Below, piece by piece: positions 49,853 through 59,413 of a stretch of DNA of 59,441 bases. The position numbers were made by a program, and so were the translations under genes. This DNA comes from an uncultured Bacteroides sp. (GTDB taxonomy: Bacteria; Bacteroidota; Bacteroidia; Bacteroidales; Bacteroidaceae), in the NCBI GenBank assembly GCA_905198575.1, contig CAJKDC010000005.1, positions 1 to 59,441 on the forward strand. Direction: 5' to 3'. Positions within the stretch are counted from its first letter, which is position 1. The number at the start of each line of letters is the position of its first letter. The notes under the pieces were generated by a model. That model did no database searches and was not told where the DNA came from. It saw only the letters and a program-made list of their open reading frames with translations.

Positions 49853-50748
49853 TGTTTCTTTCTGAATACATAAATCATTGAACTACTCCGTTCTTTATTA
49901 ATCAAAGTACTGAACCAGGCTTTTATTCCAACAAGCACTCCACGTAAAAACGGGAATTTATGTTTCTGATACTTTTCAGACAACATGGAAACATAAAAAG
50001 CATCAAATGGCATCGGACGCTGGTCGGCCAGAATAAAACCGTATTTAGCTCCAAACTGCTGCATGACAGCCGGTGTAAAATGCCATAAATGACGTGGAAC
50101 ATCGTATGCAGCCCATTGTTCTTTATACTTTGCCGCATCATACGAGCGTGGATTCGGAACAGCCACTACCAAGATACCTCTATCTTTCAGTATACGTGAC
50201 AATTGCATCCATGTGTCATTCAGTTGCTCCAAATGTTCCATCACATGCCACAAAGTCACTACATCAAACGAGTTATCTTCATAGCTTTCCAATGCTCCCG
50301 GAGCATCAACCTGAATTCCAAAGTTATCGGCAGCAAATTTCCGCGCAGCATCATTTTTCTCAATAGCTCTCACCCGCCATCCTTTCGACTGCATGGCATG
50401 AGCAAAATAGCCTGTACCTGTACCAATATCCAACAATATTCCCCGGCTAAGCCCCGAATGATGCTTAATGAGGTGCGCCTTACTGATAAGCATATATTGT
50501 CTTACCCAATGGTAGACCTTATTCATCAGTCCTTTATGCGTATTGCTGTGCGAAATATAGTCGGGAGAATCATAGTAACGCCCTATTTCAGCCTCGCAAG
50601 GTGCATTTTGCGTAAAGATAAAGCCACAAGAGTCGCACATGTACACATCAAAATTTTCGCCTGTAGCATAATGATCTGTACACGTCATCAACTTCTGGAA
50701 ATGTTTTTTTCCGCAAAGCGGACATATATCGATTTTGAGTATATTCAC
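49849..50748 (-). CDS. Class I SAM-dependent methyltransferase with zinc-ribbon N-terminus
   Basis: A 299-residue protein. Residues 9-44 hold four cysteines in a zinc-ribbon pattern (CPLCG, then CDSCG). A class I methyltransferase fold follows with the SAM motif LLDIGTGTGYFAHAM near residue 104 and VVTLWHVMEHL near 165. Related proteins methylate small molecules, sugars or lipids; the substrate here is unknown. I start it at a GTG at 50748, since the longer frame begins at a TTG inside a possible promoter box (50768-50775). It is the first gene of the leftward ftsX-uppP-truB-queA-folK operon. Confidence 0.8.
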   Translation of the reverse strand: MNILKIDICPLCGKKHFQKLMTCTDHYATGENFDVYMCDSCGFIFTQNAPCEAEIGRYYDSPDYISHSNTHKGLMNKVYHWVRQYMLISKAHLIKHHSGLSRGILLDIGTGTGYFAHAMQSKGWRVRAIEKNDAARKFAADNFGIQVDAPGALESYEDNSFDVVTLWHVMEHLEQLNDTWMQLSRILKDRGILVVAVPNPRSYDAAKYKEQWAAYDVPRHLWHFTPAVMQQFGAKYGFILADQRPMPFDAFYVSMLSEKYQKHKFPFLRGVLVGIKAWFSTLINKERSSSMIYVFRKKQ

Positions 50749-50850
50749 TTTTATCCCTAATTTCCTGCAAATTAACAAATAAAATGTATATCAGCACCAC
50801 TCCTTTAAAATCTTTTAAGAGTATAAAACACCTCTGTCTTGCCATCGGAC

Positions 50851-50885
50851 AAAAAAAGTCCTGAATGGCAGAAACCATCCAGGAC
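50851..50885 (-). terminator. Terminator of miaB
   Basis: On the minus strand GTCCTGGATGG (50875-50885) pairs with CCATTCAGGAC (50858-50868; one G-U pair), then seven T residues. Confidence 0.85.
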
Positions 50886-50910
50886 ATCAGATAATATCTT
50901 TATAAAAGAT

Positions 50911-52281
50911 TTATAAAACTTCCTCACCTTTCAGTGTAGCCGAGCTTGAAGAAGTGATACGCACGTTTACAAAATCACCTATACGATGCGTTCCACGGTT
51001 GAACACAACCACCTTGTTTTGCTCCGTGCGACCGAATAATTGTTCTTTCGAACGTTTCGACACACCTTCTACCAGCACTTCGAATACCTTACCTACATCT
51101 TTGGCATTACTTTCGGCCGACAGCTGATTCTGAAATTCTATCATTTCATTCAGACGACGGATTTTTATTTCTTCAGGAACATCATCCGGCAAATGCTTGG
51201 ATGCATAAGTTCCGGGACGTTCTGAATACTTGAACATGAAAGCCGAATCATAACCGCATGCACGCATCAGCGACAGCGACATCTGATGGTCTTCTTCTGT
51301 TTCAGAGTGGAATCCGGAGAAAATATCTGTACTCAGTCCACAGTCGGGAATAATACGGCGGATAGCCTCTACCCTTTCAAGATACCATTCGCGGGTATAC
51401 TTACGGTTCATCAGTTTCAATATACGCGAGCTTCCGCTTTGAACCGGCAAATGAATATGCTTGCATACATTCGGCACTTCGGCAATAACGTGAAGCGTTT
51501 CATCGCTCATATCCTTAGGATGTGAAGTAGTAAAGCGTACACGCATACCCGGAACAGCTTCGGCTACCGTACGCAACAACATCGGGAAAGTAATTACTTC
51601 GCCCTCTTTCTCGAATCTGTACGAATTGACATTCTGTCCCAGCAAAGTAACCTCCTTGTAGCCCTTCTGCTGCAAATCGCGCACTTCATTCAAGATACTT
51701 TCCACATCCCGGCTGCGCTCGCGTCCGCGTGTATAAGGCACAATACAATAATGGCAGAAGTTGTTACATCCGCGCATAATCGAAACAAAACCTGAAATGT
51801 GATTTCCGCAAATACGCGATGGAATTACATCACGATACGTTTCAGTTGTAGAAAGTTCAACATTAATTGCTTTCTCACCGGCTTCTACCGCTGCAATCAG
51901 CTCAGGCAACGTAAGATAAGCATCAGGACCTGCTACCAAATCTACATGATGGTTTTCAATAAGGTCGTTCTTTACACGTTCTGCCATACAGCCCAATACA
52001 CCGACAATCAGGTGTTTACGTTTTTTACGCAGTGAATGGAAAAACTCCAGACGATTCAGAATTTTCTGCTCTGCATTATCACGTATAGAACACGTATTCA
52101 TAAATACAGCATCCGCATCATCCAAGGACTCGCAAACATTATAGCCTGCCATTTTCATAATCGAGGCAATTACTTCACTGTCTGCCACATTCATCTGGCA
52201 ACCATACGTTTCAATAAAAAGTTTTTTGCTCACGCAATCGGTCGCAGATTTAAAGTCTGCTCCCTCCATTTCTTTTACCAT
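50911..52281 (-). CDS. miaB: tRNA-2-methylthio-N6-dimethylallyladenosine synthase
   Basis: A radical SAM methylthiotransferase acting on i6A37 of tRNAs, 456 residues. The N-terminal UPF0004 domain holds three Cys (ETYGCQMNVADSE; MNTCSIRDNA; VLGCMAERV) for one [4Fe-4S] cluster. The radical SAM motif CNNFCHYC near residue 171 holds the other, and a C-terminal TRAM domain starts near 390. Its own promoter and terminator frame it as a single unit. The related RimO and MtaB have different N-terminal signatures. Confidence 0.94.
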   Translation of the reverse strand: MVKEMEGADFKSATDCVSKKLFIETYGCQMNVADSEVIASIMKMAGYNVCESLDDADAVFMNTCSIRDNAEQKILNRLEFFHSLRKKRKHLIVGVLGCMAERVKNDLIENHHVDLVAGPDAYLTLPELIAAVEAGEKAINVELSTTETYRDVIPSRICGNHISGFVSIMRGCNNFCHYCIVPYTRGRERSRDVESILNEVRDLQQKGYKEVTLLGQNVNSYRFEKEGEVITFPMLLRTVAEAVPGMRVRFTTSHPKDMSDETLHVIAEVPNVCKHIHLPVQSGSSRILKLMNRKYTREWYLERVEAIRRIIPDCGLSTDIFSGFHSETEEDHQMSLSLMRACGYDSAFMFKYSERPGTYASKHLPDDVPEEIKIRRLNEMIEFQNQLSAESNAKDVGKVFEVLVEGVSKRSKEQLFGRTEQNKVVVFNRGTHRIGDFVNVRITSSSSATLKGEEVL

Positions 52282-52309
52282 AAATTCTTCTTAATTATTT
52301 AATACTCTG

Positions 52310-52317
52310 CAAAGATA
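52310..52317 (-). promoter_or_regulatory. Promoter of miaB
   Basis: Minus-strand TATCTTTG, a full -7 match, 28 bases before the start codon. Confidence 0.6.
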
Positions 52318-52436
52318 GAGCTTTCTCTATCAATAAAAAAAACAGGAGAAAAAGAGAAAATACGCATAATAGTTAATATATACTAATAAATAAAACAAAA
52401 TAACGACTAGAATGAAATATATTATCTCTTTTTACT

Positions 52437-52530
52437 TATTTTTGTTACGAAAAACATAGATTTTTTCATAGTTAAGGTTTAGGTTAAAAAAGATAAGGGG
52501 GGAGACAGCTGAGAAGCTCTCTCCCTTTTT
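52437..52530 (+). ncRNA. Candidate small RNA (promoter and terminator without ORF)
   Basis: TATTTTTG at 52437-52444 matches the -7 consensus. About 55 bases later a hairpin (GGGAGA-AGCT at 52500-52510 with AGCT-TCTCCC at 52515-52525, one C-C mismatch) ends in five T residues. A transcript starting near 52451 would be about 80 nt and contains no usable ORF. No rightward gene precedes it, so the terminator needs another explanation. The rest of the 52282-52838 gap holds the miaB and 52839-gene promoters and nothing else I can name. No -33 TTTG is seen. Confidence 0.4.
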
Positions 52531-52805
52531 AGTATCCATAACAATCCTCATTGTTTTTTGTTTATTCTACCATCCTTCTTCTTCCTTGCTTAGCTCTTAT
52601 GCTGACATTTATTCAAATCTAACCGTAAATACCGACTGTGTCTTAAATGAGACAAAGCCTAGCCACATCTCTGACAAAGATTTTTCTTTTTTGTGCCGCA
52701 TGTTTATCTAACGAATGATGTACAGAACAAATACCGTAAATTTATTTTCCAAAAGCCATTTGATATTTTAAACGAAAGCTTTTCAACAATTTATAAAATA
52801 ATTTT

Positions 52806-52813
52806 TATCTTTG
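52806..52813 (+). promoter_or_regulatory. Promoter of the small membrane protein/CoA-transferase unit
   Basis: TATCTTTG, a full -7 match, 26 bases before the next start codon. Confidence 0.6.
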
Positions 52814-52838
52814 GAAATCTCTCATTCAATATATCTAT

Positions 52839-53150
52839 ATGGAAATAGTACAAATTATCATATTCATCGTTGCTATAGCATTTGCTATCACAATAGAAAT
52901 GAAGAAACAGGCCCGAAAAAATGAAGTTTCTGATTCTATAGAACCGGACGAACAAGCATCGGCTGATGATTCTCAAGAAGAATGGATACCTACGGACCTA
53001 AAAGATAACTTATGTAAAACAAGCATTCAGGAAACTGAAGAGAAAAACACACCCCAACCTCAAAAAGAAAAAAAATCTATACGCATAAAAGGTAAAAGTG
53101 ATGCCCGCAGAGCTTTTATCTATTCGGAAATATTCCAAAGAAAATATTGA
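52839..53150 (+). CDS. Small hypothetical membrane protein
   Basis: A 103-residue protein with one N-terminal transmembrane helix (VQIIIFIVAIAFAITIE, residues 4-20) and a polar, mostly acidic then basic tail (about 45-103, ending RRAFIYSEIFQRKY). I do not recognise the family. Its promoter lies 26 bases upstream, and the CoA transferase gene starts 32 bases after its stop, so the two may share a transcript. Confidence 0.65.
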   Translation: MEIVQIIIFIVAIAFAITIEMKKQARKNEVSDSIEPDEQASADDSQEEWIPTDLKDNLCKTSIQETEEKNTPQPQKEKKSIRIKGKSDARRAFIYSEIFQRKY

Positions 53151-53182
53151 AATACTAACTTGATAAACACATTTTTAATACT

Positions 53183-54679
53183 ATGAGCTATTGTTACATC
53201 ACAGCAGAAGAAGCTGCTTCATTAATCAAAAACGGGGAAATTATTGGCTTGAGCGGATTTACACCGGCAGGTAGCCCGAAAGCTGTCACAGTCGCACTGG
53301 CACGCATTGCAGAAAAAGAACATGCCGAAGGCCGCCCTTTCCAAATAGGACTTATTACAGGTGCTTCGACTGGCGATTCTTGCGACGGTGAGCTTACTAG
53401 AGCCAAAGCCATCCATTTCCGCGCTCCTTATACAACAAACAGTGATTTTAGAAAAGCTGTAAATGCAGGGGAAATCAACTATACAGATATTCATCTTTCA
53501 CAAGTAGCACAACGTATCCGTTCCGGATTCCTGGGACATATCAATACCGCGATTATCGAAGCTTGCGAAATAACAGAAGACGGACGGATTTATCTGACAG
53601 CCGGCGTAGGTATTACACCAACTGTAGCACGTCTGGCAGACAAAATTATCATCGAACTGAACGAAGCTCACAGCAAATCACTTATCGGTATTCACGATTT
53701 ATACGAAATGGAAAGACCTCCTTTCCGCCGTCCTGTCCCGATTGTGCATCCCAGCGACCGTATCGGCTTGCCTTACATCCAAGTAGACCCGGCAAAAATT
53801 GTAGGTATCGTTAAAACAAATATGAAAGATGAAGCCCGAGGTTTCCATGACCCAGACCCGATTACCGACAAAATCGGTCAGAACGTAGCCGACTTCCTGG
53901 CTGCCAACTTAAAAAGCGGTGTCATCCCCTCTACCTTCCTTCCTCTTCAGTCTGGTGTAGGAAACATCGCCAACGCCGTATTAAGCGCCTTGGGAAAAGA
54001 TGCAAGCATTCCGCCTTTCGAAATGTATACGGAAGTTATCCAGAATTCAGTTATCAAGCTGATTAAAGAAGGACGCGTCAAATTTGGAAGTACTTGTTCG
54101 CTGAGCGTAACCAACGACTGCCTGGACGACATTTACGAAAATATGGACTTTTTCCGCCACAAGCTGGTATTGAGACCCTCCGAAATATCAAACTGTCCGG
54201 AAGTTGTGCGCCGCATCGGTGTCATTACCATGAATACTGCTATCGAAGCTGATATCTACGGCAATGTAAACTCTACTCACATTTGCGGTACGAAGATGAT
54301 GAACGGTATCGGAGGTTCAGGCGACTTTACCCGCAGTGCATACATTTCGATATTCTCGTGTCCGTCGACCGCTAAGGGAGGTTGCATCAGCTCTATCGTA
54401 CCGATGGTTTCTCATCTGGACCACAGCGAACACTCGGTGAATGTAATCATTACCGAACAAGGTATTGCCGACCTGAGAGGCAAGAGTCCGATGGAACGTG
54501 CACAAGCTATTATTGAAAACTGTGCTCATCCGGATTATAAAAATCTGTTATGGGATTACCTCAAAATATCCAATAAGGGACAGACCAGCCACTGCCTGTC
54601 GGCTGCGCTGGGCATGCATCAGGTGTTCCTGAAAGACGGAGATATGCGACTCACTAACTGGGGTGACTTTACCCGATAA
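53183..54679 (+). CDS. Succinate:CoA transferase / acetyl-CoA hydrolase family enzyme
   Basis: A 498-residue class I CoA transferase. The catalytic Glu284 lies in the motif EMYTEVIQNS, and the CoA-binding glycine-rich segments are typical (STHICGTKMMNGIGGSGDFTRSAYIS). The closest known activity is succinyl-CoA:acetate CoA transferase; in Bacteroides such an enzyme moves CoA between succinate, acetate and propionate, fitting the succinate pathway at the window start. Acetyl-CoA hydrolase is the other possible name. A strong terminator follows. Confidence 0.88.
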   Translation: MSYCYITAEEAASLIKNGEIIGLSGFTPAGSPKAVTVALARIAEKEHAEGRPFQIGLITGASTGDSCDGELTRAKAIHFRAPYTTNSDFRKAVNAGEINYTDIHLSQVAQRIRSGFLGHINTAIIEACEITEDGRIYLTAGVGITPTVARLADKIIIELNEAHSKSLIGIHDLYEMERPPFRRPVPIVHPSDRIGLPYIQVDPAKIVGIVKTNMKDEARGFHDPDPITDKIGQNVADFLAANLKSGVIPSTFLPLQSGVGNIANAVLSALGKDASIPPFEMYTEVIQNSVIKLIKEGRVKFGSTCSLSVTNDCLDDIYENMDFFRHKLVLRPSEISNCPEVVRRIGVITMNTAIEADIYGNVNSTHICGTKMMNGIGGSGDFTRSAYISIFSCPSTAKGGCISSIVPMVSHLDHSEHSVNVIITEQGIADLRGKSPMERAQAIIENCAHPDYKNLLWDYLKISNKGQTSHCLSAALGMHQVFLKDGDMRLTNWGDFTR

Positions 54680-54705
54680 GTGACGTACATACTAACACAA
54701 AATAA

Positions 54706-54757
54706 GAAAGCGGAAGACTTGTTTCAACGACTGAAGTTATAAACAAGTTTTCCGCTT
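54706..54757 (+). terminator. Terminator after the CoA transferase gene
   Basis: AAAGCGGAA plus ACTTGTTT (54706-54723) pairs with AAACAAGT plus TTCCGCTTT (54740-54757), with one internal mismatch, then T residues. Confidence 0.85.
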
Positions 54758-54848
54758 TTGTTATTAACATTGGTGATAACTTTATCAATAATATCCCTTT
54801 ATATTAACTTTTCGTTGTAAAAAAAAGCGGTATCCTATTAACTTTCAC

Positions 54849-54856
54849 TATCTTTG
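54849..54856 (+). promoter_or_regulatory. Promoter of leuS
   Basis: TATCTTTG, a full -7 match, 59 bases before the start codon. Confidence 0.6.
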
Positions 54857-54914
54857 TAGGCCTATATATAATAGTATAAACTTATAAACAATATATTAAC
54901 AATTTAGCATCGCT

Positions 54915-57749
54915 ATGGAGTATAATTTCAGGGAGATCGAAAAGAAATGGCAACAAAGATGGGTAGAAAACAAAACCTATCAGGTGACCGAAGATGAATC
55001 GAAAAAGAAATTCTATGTACTTAACATGTTCCCTTACCCTTCGGGAGCCGGACTACATGTAGGACATCCGCTAGGATATATAGCAAGCGACATTTATGCA
55101 CGCTACAAACGCTTGAACGGCTATAATGTATTGAATCCGATGGGATACGATGCATACGGACTGCCGGCAGAACAGTATGCTATCCAGACAGGACAACATC
55201 CGGCTATTACAACGGTAAACAATATCAACCGTTATCGTGAACAGCTAGATAAAATTGGCTTCTGCTTTGACTGGAGCCGCGAAATCCGTACTTGCGACCC
55301 GGAATATTATCACTGGACACAGTGGGCATTCCAGAAAATGTTCAACAGCTTCTATTGCAACACTTGTGCAAAAGCAAAGCCTATTTCGGAACTGATAAAA
55401 GCCTTTGAAACCAAAGGTACAGAAGGTTTGGATGTAGCCTGCGGTGAGGAACTTTCGTTCACAGCTGAAGAGTGGAACAGCAAATCGGAAAAAGAACAGC
55501 AGGAAATCCTGATGAACTACCGTATTGCCTATTTGGGTGAAACAATGGTAAACTGGTGTCCGGCTTTGGGTACTGTTCTGGCTAACGATGAAGTTGTAGA
55601 CGGTGTTTCCGAACGTGGCGGTTATCCTGTAGTACAGAAAAAAATGCGTCAGTGGTGCTTGCGTGTTTCGGCTTATGCACAGCGCTTGCTGGACGGGCTG
55701 GACAACATCGACTGGACCGATTCACTGAAAGAAACTCAGCGCAACTGGATTGGCCGTTCGGAAGGTACTGAAGTGCGCTTCAAGGTAAAAGACAGCGATT
55801 TGGAATTCACCATCTTCACTACCCGTGCCGATACAATGTTTGGTGTAACCTTCATGGTACTGGCTCCGGAAAGCGAACTGGTTCCGGCACTGACAACAGA
55901 AGCTCAGAAAGCTGAAGTAGAAGCTTATCTGGACCGAACCAAGAAACGTACTGAGCGCGAACGTATCTCAGACCGCCGCGTAACAGGTGTATTCAGTGGC
56001 TCGTATGCTATCAATCCTTTCACAGGCGAAGCTGTTCCGGTTTGGATTAGCGACTATGTACTGGCTGGTTATGGTACAGGTGCCATCATGGCTGTTCCTG
56101 CTCACGATAGCCGCGACTACGCTTTTGCCAAACACTTTAACCTGCCTATCGTACCGCTGGTAGAAGGTTGCGACGTGAGCGAAGAAAGCTTCGATGCTAA
56201 AGAAGGTATCGTATGCAACTCTCCAAAGGCTGGTGTAACACCTTATTGCGACCTGACTCTTAACGGACTGACTATCAAGGAAGCAATTGCCGCAACCAAG
56301 AAATATGTGAAAGAGCACAACATGGGACGTGTGAAAGTGAACTACCGTCTGCGTGATGCTATTTTCAGCCGTCAGCGTTATTGGGGAGAACCGTTCCCAG
56401 TATATTACAAAGACGGTATGCCTTACATGATTGATGAAAGCAAGCTTCCTCTGGAGTTGCCTGAAGTAGCTAAATTCTTGCCTACCGAAACAGGTGAGCC
56501 ACCATTGGGACATGCTACTAAATGGGCTTGGGACGTAGAAAAAGGTGAAGTTGTAGAAAACTCTCTTATCAACAATACTACAATCTTCCCGCTCGAACTG
56601 AATACAATGCCTGGTTTCGCCGGCTCTAGTGCTTACTACTTGCGCTATATGGACCCACGCAACCACAACGCGCTGGTTTCTGAAAAAGCTGACCAGTACT
56701 GGCAGAATGTAGACTTGTATGTGGGAGGTACAGAACATGCTACAGGTCACCTGATTTATTCGCGTTTCTGGAATAAATTCTTGTTCGACTTGGGTGTAAG
56801 TGTAAAAGAAGAACCGTTCCAGAAACTGGTAAACCAAGGTATGATTCAAGGTAGAAGTAACTTTGTTTACCGTATCAAAGATACCAATACATTCGTATCA
56901 CTGGGACTGAAAGACCAGTATGAAGTAACTCCGCTCCACGTAGACGTAAATATCGTATCGAACGATATTCTGGATGTGGAAGCATTCAAGAACTGGAGAC
57001 CGGAATACAACAATGCCGAATTTATCCTGGAAGACGGTAAATACATCTGTGGATGGGCTGTTGAAAAGATGAGTAAATCCATGTATAACGTAGTGAACCC
57101 CGACATGATTGTAGACCGTTACGGTGCTGATACACTCCGTATGTACGAAATGTTCCTGGGTCCGGTTGAACAGTCTAAGCCATGGGATACCAACGGTATA
57201 GACGGTGTACACCGCTTCCTGAAGAAACTGTGGTCATTGTTCTACAGCCGTACAGATGAATTCCTTCCTGTAGATGCTGAGCCATCAAAAGAAGAACTCA
57301 AGGCACTGCACAAACTGATTAAGAAAGTAACAGGAGATATTGAAACATTCTCTTATAACACTTCTATCAGTGCATTCATGATTTGTGTGAACGAACTGAC
57401 CAGCCTGAAATGCAATAAAAAAGCCATTCTGAATGAGCTGATTGTACTGATTGCTCCTTTCGCACCTCACTTGGCCGAAGAACTGTGGGAAGCTTTAGGA
57501 AACAACGGTTCGGTTTGCGATGCACAATGGCCGGTTTGCAACGAAGCTTATCTGGTGGAAGACAGTGTAAAATATACCATTTCATTCAACGGAAAAGCAC
57601 GTTTTACTTTGGAATTCCCTGCTGACGCTGACAATGAAACCATTCAGAACACTGTTATGAACGACGAGCAGGCACAGAAATGGATAGAAGGTAAAACTCC
57701 GAAGAAAGTAATTATCGTTCCGAAGAAGATTGTGAACATCGTACTTTAA
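54915..57749 (+). CDS. leuS: Leucyl-tRNA synthetase
   Basis: A class I synthetase of 944 residues, complete. The HIGH motif is HVGH (48-51, after PYPSGAGL), the editing (CP1) domain spans roughly 225-430 with the TRADTMFGVTF segment, and KMSKS is at 718-722. It is longer than E. coli LeuRS, with an insertion near residues 155-205 (the IRTCDPEYYHWTQW...AKAKPISELIKAF stretch), as seen in other Bacteroidetes. A YitT gene follows after 11 bases and may be co-transcribed. Confidence 0.97.
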   Translation: MEYNFREIEKKWQQRWVENKTYQVTEDESKKKFYVLNMFPYPSGAGLHVGHPLGYIASDIYARYKRLNGYNVLNPMGYDAYGLPAEQYAIQTGQHPAITTVNNINRYREQLDKIGFCFDWSREIRTCDPEYYHWTQWAFQKMFNSFYCNTCAKAKPISELIKAFETKGTEGLDVACGEELSFTAEEWNSKSEKEQQEILMNYRIAYLGETMVNWCPALGTVLANDEVVDGVSERGGYPVVQKKMRQWCLRVSAYAQRLLDGLDNIDWTDSLKETQRNWIGRSEGTEVRFKVKDSDLEFTIFTTRADTMFGVTFMVLAPESELVPALTTEAQKAEVEAYLDRTKKRTERERISDRRVTGVFSGSYAINPFTGEAVPVWISDYVLAGYGTGAIMAVPAHDSRDYAFAKHFNLPIVPLVEGCDVSEESFDAKEGIVCNSPKAGVTPYCDLTLNGLTIKEAIAATKKYVKEHNMGRVKVNYRLRDAIFSRQRYWGEPFPVYYKDGMPYMIDESKLPLELPEVAKFLPTETGEPPLGHATKWAWDVEKGEVVENSLINNTTIFPLELNTMPGFAGSSAYYLRYMDPRNHNALVSEKADQYWQNVDLYVGGTEHATGHLIYSRFWNKFLFDLGVSVKEEPFQKLVNQGMIQGRSNFVYRIKDTNTFVSLGLKDQYEVTPLHVDVNIVSNDILDVEAFKNWRPEYNNAEFILEDGKYICGWAVEKMSKSMYNVVNPDMIVDRYGADTLRMYEMFLGPVEQSKPWDTNGIDGVHRFLKKLWSLFYSRTDEFLPVDAEPSKEELKALHKLIKKVTGDIETFSYNTSISAFMICVNELTSLKCNKKAILNELIVLIAPFAPHLAEELWEALGNNGSVCDAQWPVCNEAYLVEDSVKYTISFNGKARFTLEFPADADNETIQNTVMNDEQAQKWIEGKTPKKVIIVPKKIVNIVL

Positions 57750-57760
57750 ATGTCTGCTGA

Positions 57761-58657
57761 ATGGAAGCACTTTTAAAGAAAAAGTTAGGCCGGGAGTCGA
57801 GAGACTACCTGGCCATTACTTTCGGACTCATCTGTTATGCAATTGGCTGGGCTGCTTTTTTGCTGCCTTACCAAATTACAACGGGAGGAGTAACAGGTAT
57901 TGCAGCTATTATTTATTATGCAACAGGACTGGAAATACAGGTTTCGTATTTCATCATTAATGCCATATTTATGGGATTTGCCCTGAAAATACTGGGTCCG
58001 AAATTCAGCATAAAGACCATTTATGCCATATTCATGCTTACGTTCCTGCTCTGGTTATTCCAGATGATTCTCAAAGACTGCGAAGGCAACCTTCCTCAAC
58101 TGTTGGGTCCCGGACAAGACTTTATGGCCTGCGTGATAGGTGCCGGTTTATTGGGATTTGGAATCGGTATCGTATTCTGTAACAATGGAAGTACTGGCGG
58201 TACAGACATCATAGCCTGGATAATCAATAAATACAAAGATATTACGCTGGGACGGATGATGATGTATTGCGATATTATCATTATTTCATCCTGCTATTTT
58301 ATTTTTCACGACTGGCGTCGTGTCTTGTTCGGTTTCTGCGTACTGTTTATTATGAGTATCGTTATCGACTATGTTATCAACAGTACCCGACAATCGGTTC
58401 AATTCCTTATCTTTTCGAAAAAGTATAATGAAATAGCCGAAGGAATTGCCACACAGGTAAACCGTGGTGTGACTCTTCTGGACGGACAAGGCTGGTATAG
58501 CAAACAGGAAATCAAAGTAGTAGTGGTGCTGGCCAAAAAGAGCGAAATGCTGGATATTTTCCGTCTGGTGAAAGATATCGACCCTAATGCATTTATTTCG
58601 CAAAGTAACGTTGTTGGTGTCTACGGAGAAGGATTTGATAAACTGAAAGTTAAATAA
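57761..58657 (+). CDS. YitT-family membrane protein
   Basis: A 298-residue protein with five or six N-terminal transmembrane helices (for example LAITFGLICYAIGWAAFLL and VIGAGLLGFGIGIVF), then a soluble C-terminal DUF2179-like domain from about 215 (QFLIFSKKYNEIAEGIATQVNRGVTLLDGQGWYSKQEIKVVVVLAKKSE). Conserved GGTDIIA is typical of the family. Function is unknown. It starts 11 bases downstream of leuS and is followed by a terminator. Confidence 0.88.
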   Translation: MEALLKKKLGRESRDYLAITFGLICYAIGWAAFLLPYQITTGGVTGIAAIIYYATGLEIQVSYFIINAIFMGFALKILGPKFSIKTIYAIFMLTFLLWLFQMILKDCEGNLPQLLGPGQDFMACVIGAGLLGFGIGIVFCNNGSTGGTDIIAWIINKYKDITLGRMMMYCDIIIISSCYFIFHDWRRVLFGFCVLFIMSIVIDYVINSTRQSVQFLIFSKKYNEIAEGIATQVNRGVTLLDGQGWYSKQEIKVVVVLAKKSEMLDIFRLVKDIDPNAFISQSNVVGVYGEGFDKLKVK

Positions 58658-58676
58658 CTGAAAGAGCAGATTCTGA

Positions 58677-58725
58677 AAAGAGATTGCAAAGGATTTTGTA
58701 TAAAGTTCTTTGTAATCTCTTTTTT
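58677..58725 (+). terminator. Terminator after the YitT gene
   Basis: AAAGAGATTGCAAAG (58677-58691) pairs with CTTTGTAATCTCTTT (58708-58722; one G-U pair), followed by T residues. Confidence 0.83.
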
Positions 58726-58757
58726 ATTTTACAGTTTGGCCTTCGAGATTAATTCTT

Positions 58758-58765
58758 TATTTTTG
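58758..58765 (+). promoter_or_regulatory. Promoter of the HAM1-type pyrophosphatase gene
   Basis: TATTTTTG, a full -7 match, 27 bases before the start codon. Confidence 0.6.
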
Positions 58766-58791
58766 TATATCTGAAAATTAAAGAATACATT

Positions 58792-59385
58792 ATGAAAAAA
58801 TTAGTTTTTGCAACCAATAACGCTCATAAATTGGAGGAAATTAGAGCTATATTGGGTGATAAAGTGGAAATCCTGAGTCTGAATGATATTAACTGTCATG
58901 CAGATATTCCTGAAACAGCCGATACGCTGGAAGGCAATGCGGAATTAAAAGCAGCTTATATCTATACAAATTATGGTTTGGACTGCTTTGCTGACGATAC
59001 AGGCTTGGAGGTTGAAGCACTAAATGGCGCACCAGGTATTTATTCGGCCCGATATGCGGGTGGTGAAGGCCATGATTCGGAAGCGAATATGAAGAAGTTG
59101 CTGACTGAAATGGCTGGAAAAACAAATCGTAATGCACAGTTTAGAACTGCTATTTGCTTAATTGAAAAAGGAAACAAACATTTGTTCGAAGGAATCGTAA
59201 AAGGCCAGATTATTGAAGCCAAACGTGGTAATTCCGGTTTTGGATACGATCCTGTATTTATTCCCGAAGGATACAATGAAACATTTGCTGAAATGGGAAA
59301 TACGGAAAAAAATAAAATCAGCCACCGTGCCCGTGCTGTAGCTGCACTGTGTGAATATCTGCAAAACGAAGAACAAACGGCATAA
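58792..59385 (+). CDS. rdgB: Non-canonical purine NTP pyrophosphatase (RdgB/HAM1)
   Basis: A 197-residue house-cleaning enzyme that hydrolyses XTP, dITP and ITP to monophosphates, keeping deaminated purines out of nucleic acids. The signatures are FATNNAHKLEEIRAIL at the N-terminus, FADDTGLEVEALNGAPGIYSARYAG near residue 66, and GFGYDPVFIPEG near 147, with HRARA near the end. The gene is complete. Confidence 0.95.
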   Translation: MKKLVFATNNAHKLEEIRAILGDKVEILSLNDINCHADIPETADTLEGNAELKAAYIYTNYGLDCFADDTGLEVEALNGAPGIYSARYAGGEGHDSEANMKKLLTEMAGKTNRNAQFRTAICLIEKGNKHLFEGIVKGQIIEAKRGNSGFGYDPVFIPEGYNETFAEMGNTEKNKISHRARAVAALCEYLQNEEQTA

Positions 59386-59388
59386 AAT

Positions 59389-59413
59389 AAAAAAAGGAGT
59401 ACCGCTGTACTCC
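59389..59413 (-). terminator. Terminator for a leftward gene beyond the window edge
   Basis: GGAGTAC (59396-59402) pairs with GTACTCC (59407-59413). Read on the minus strand, the stem is followed by a T run of seven, so it should end a gene transcribed from the right, outside this window. Confidence 0.7.
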
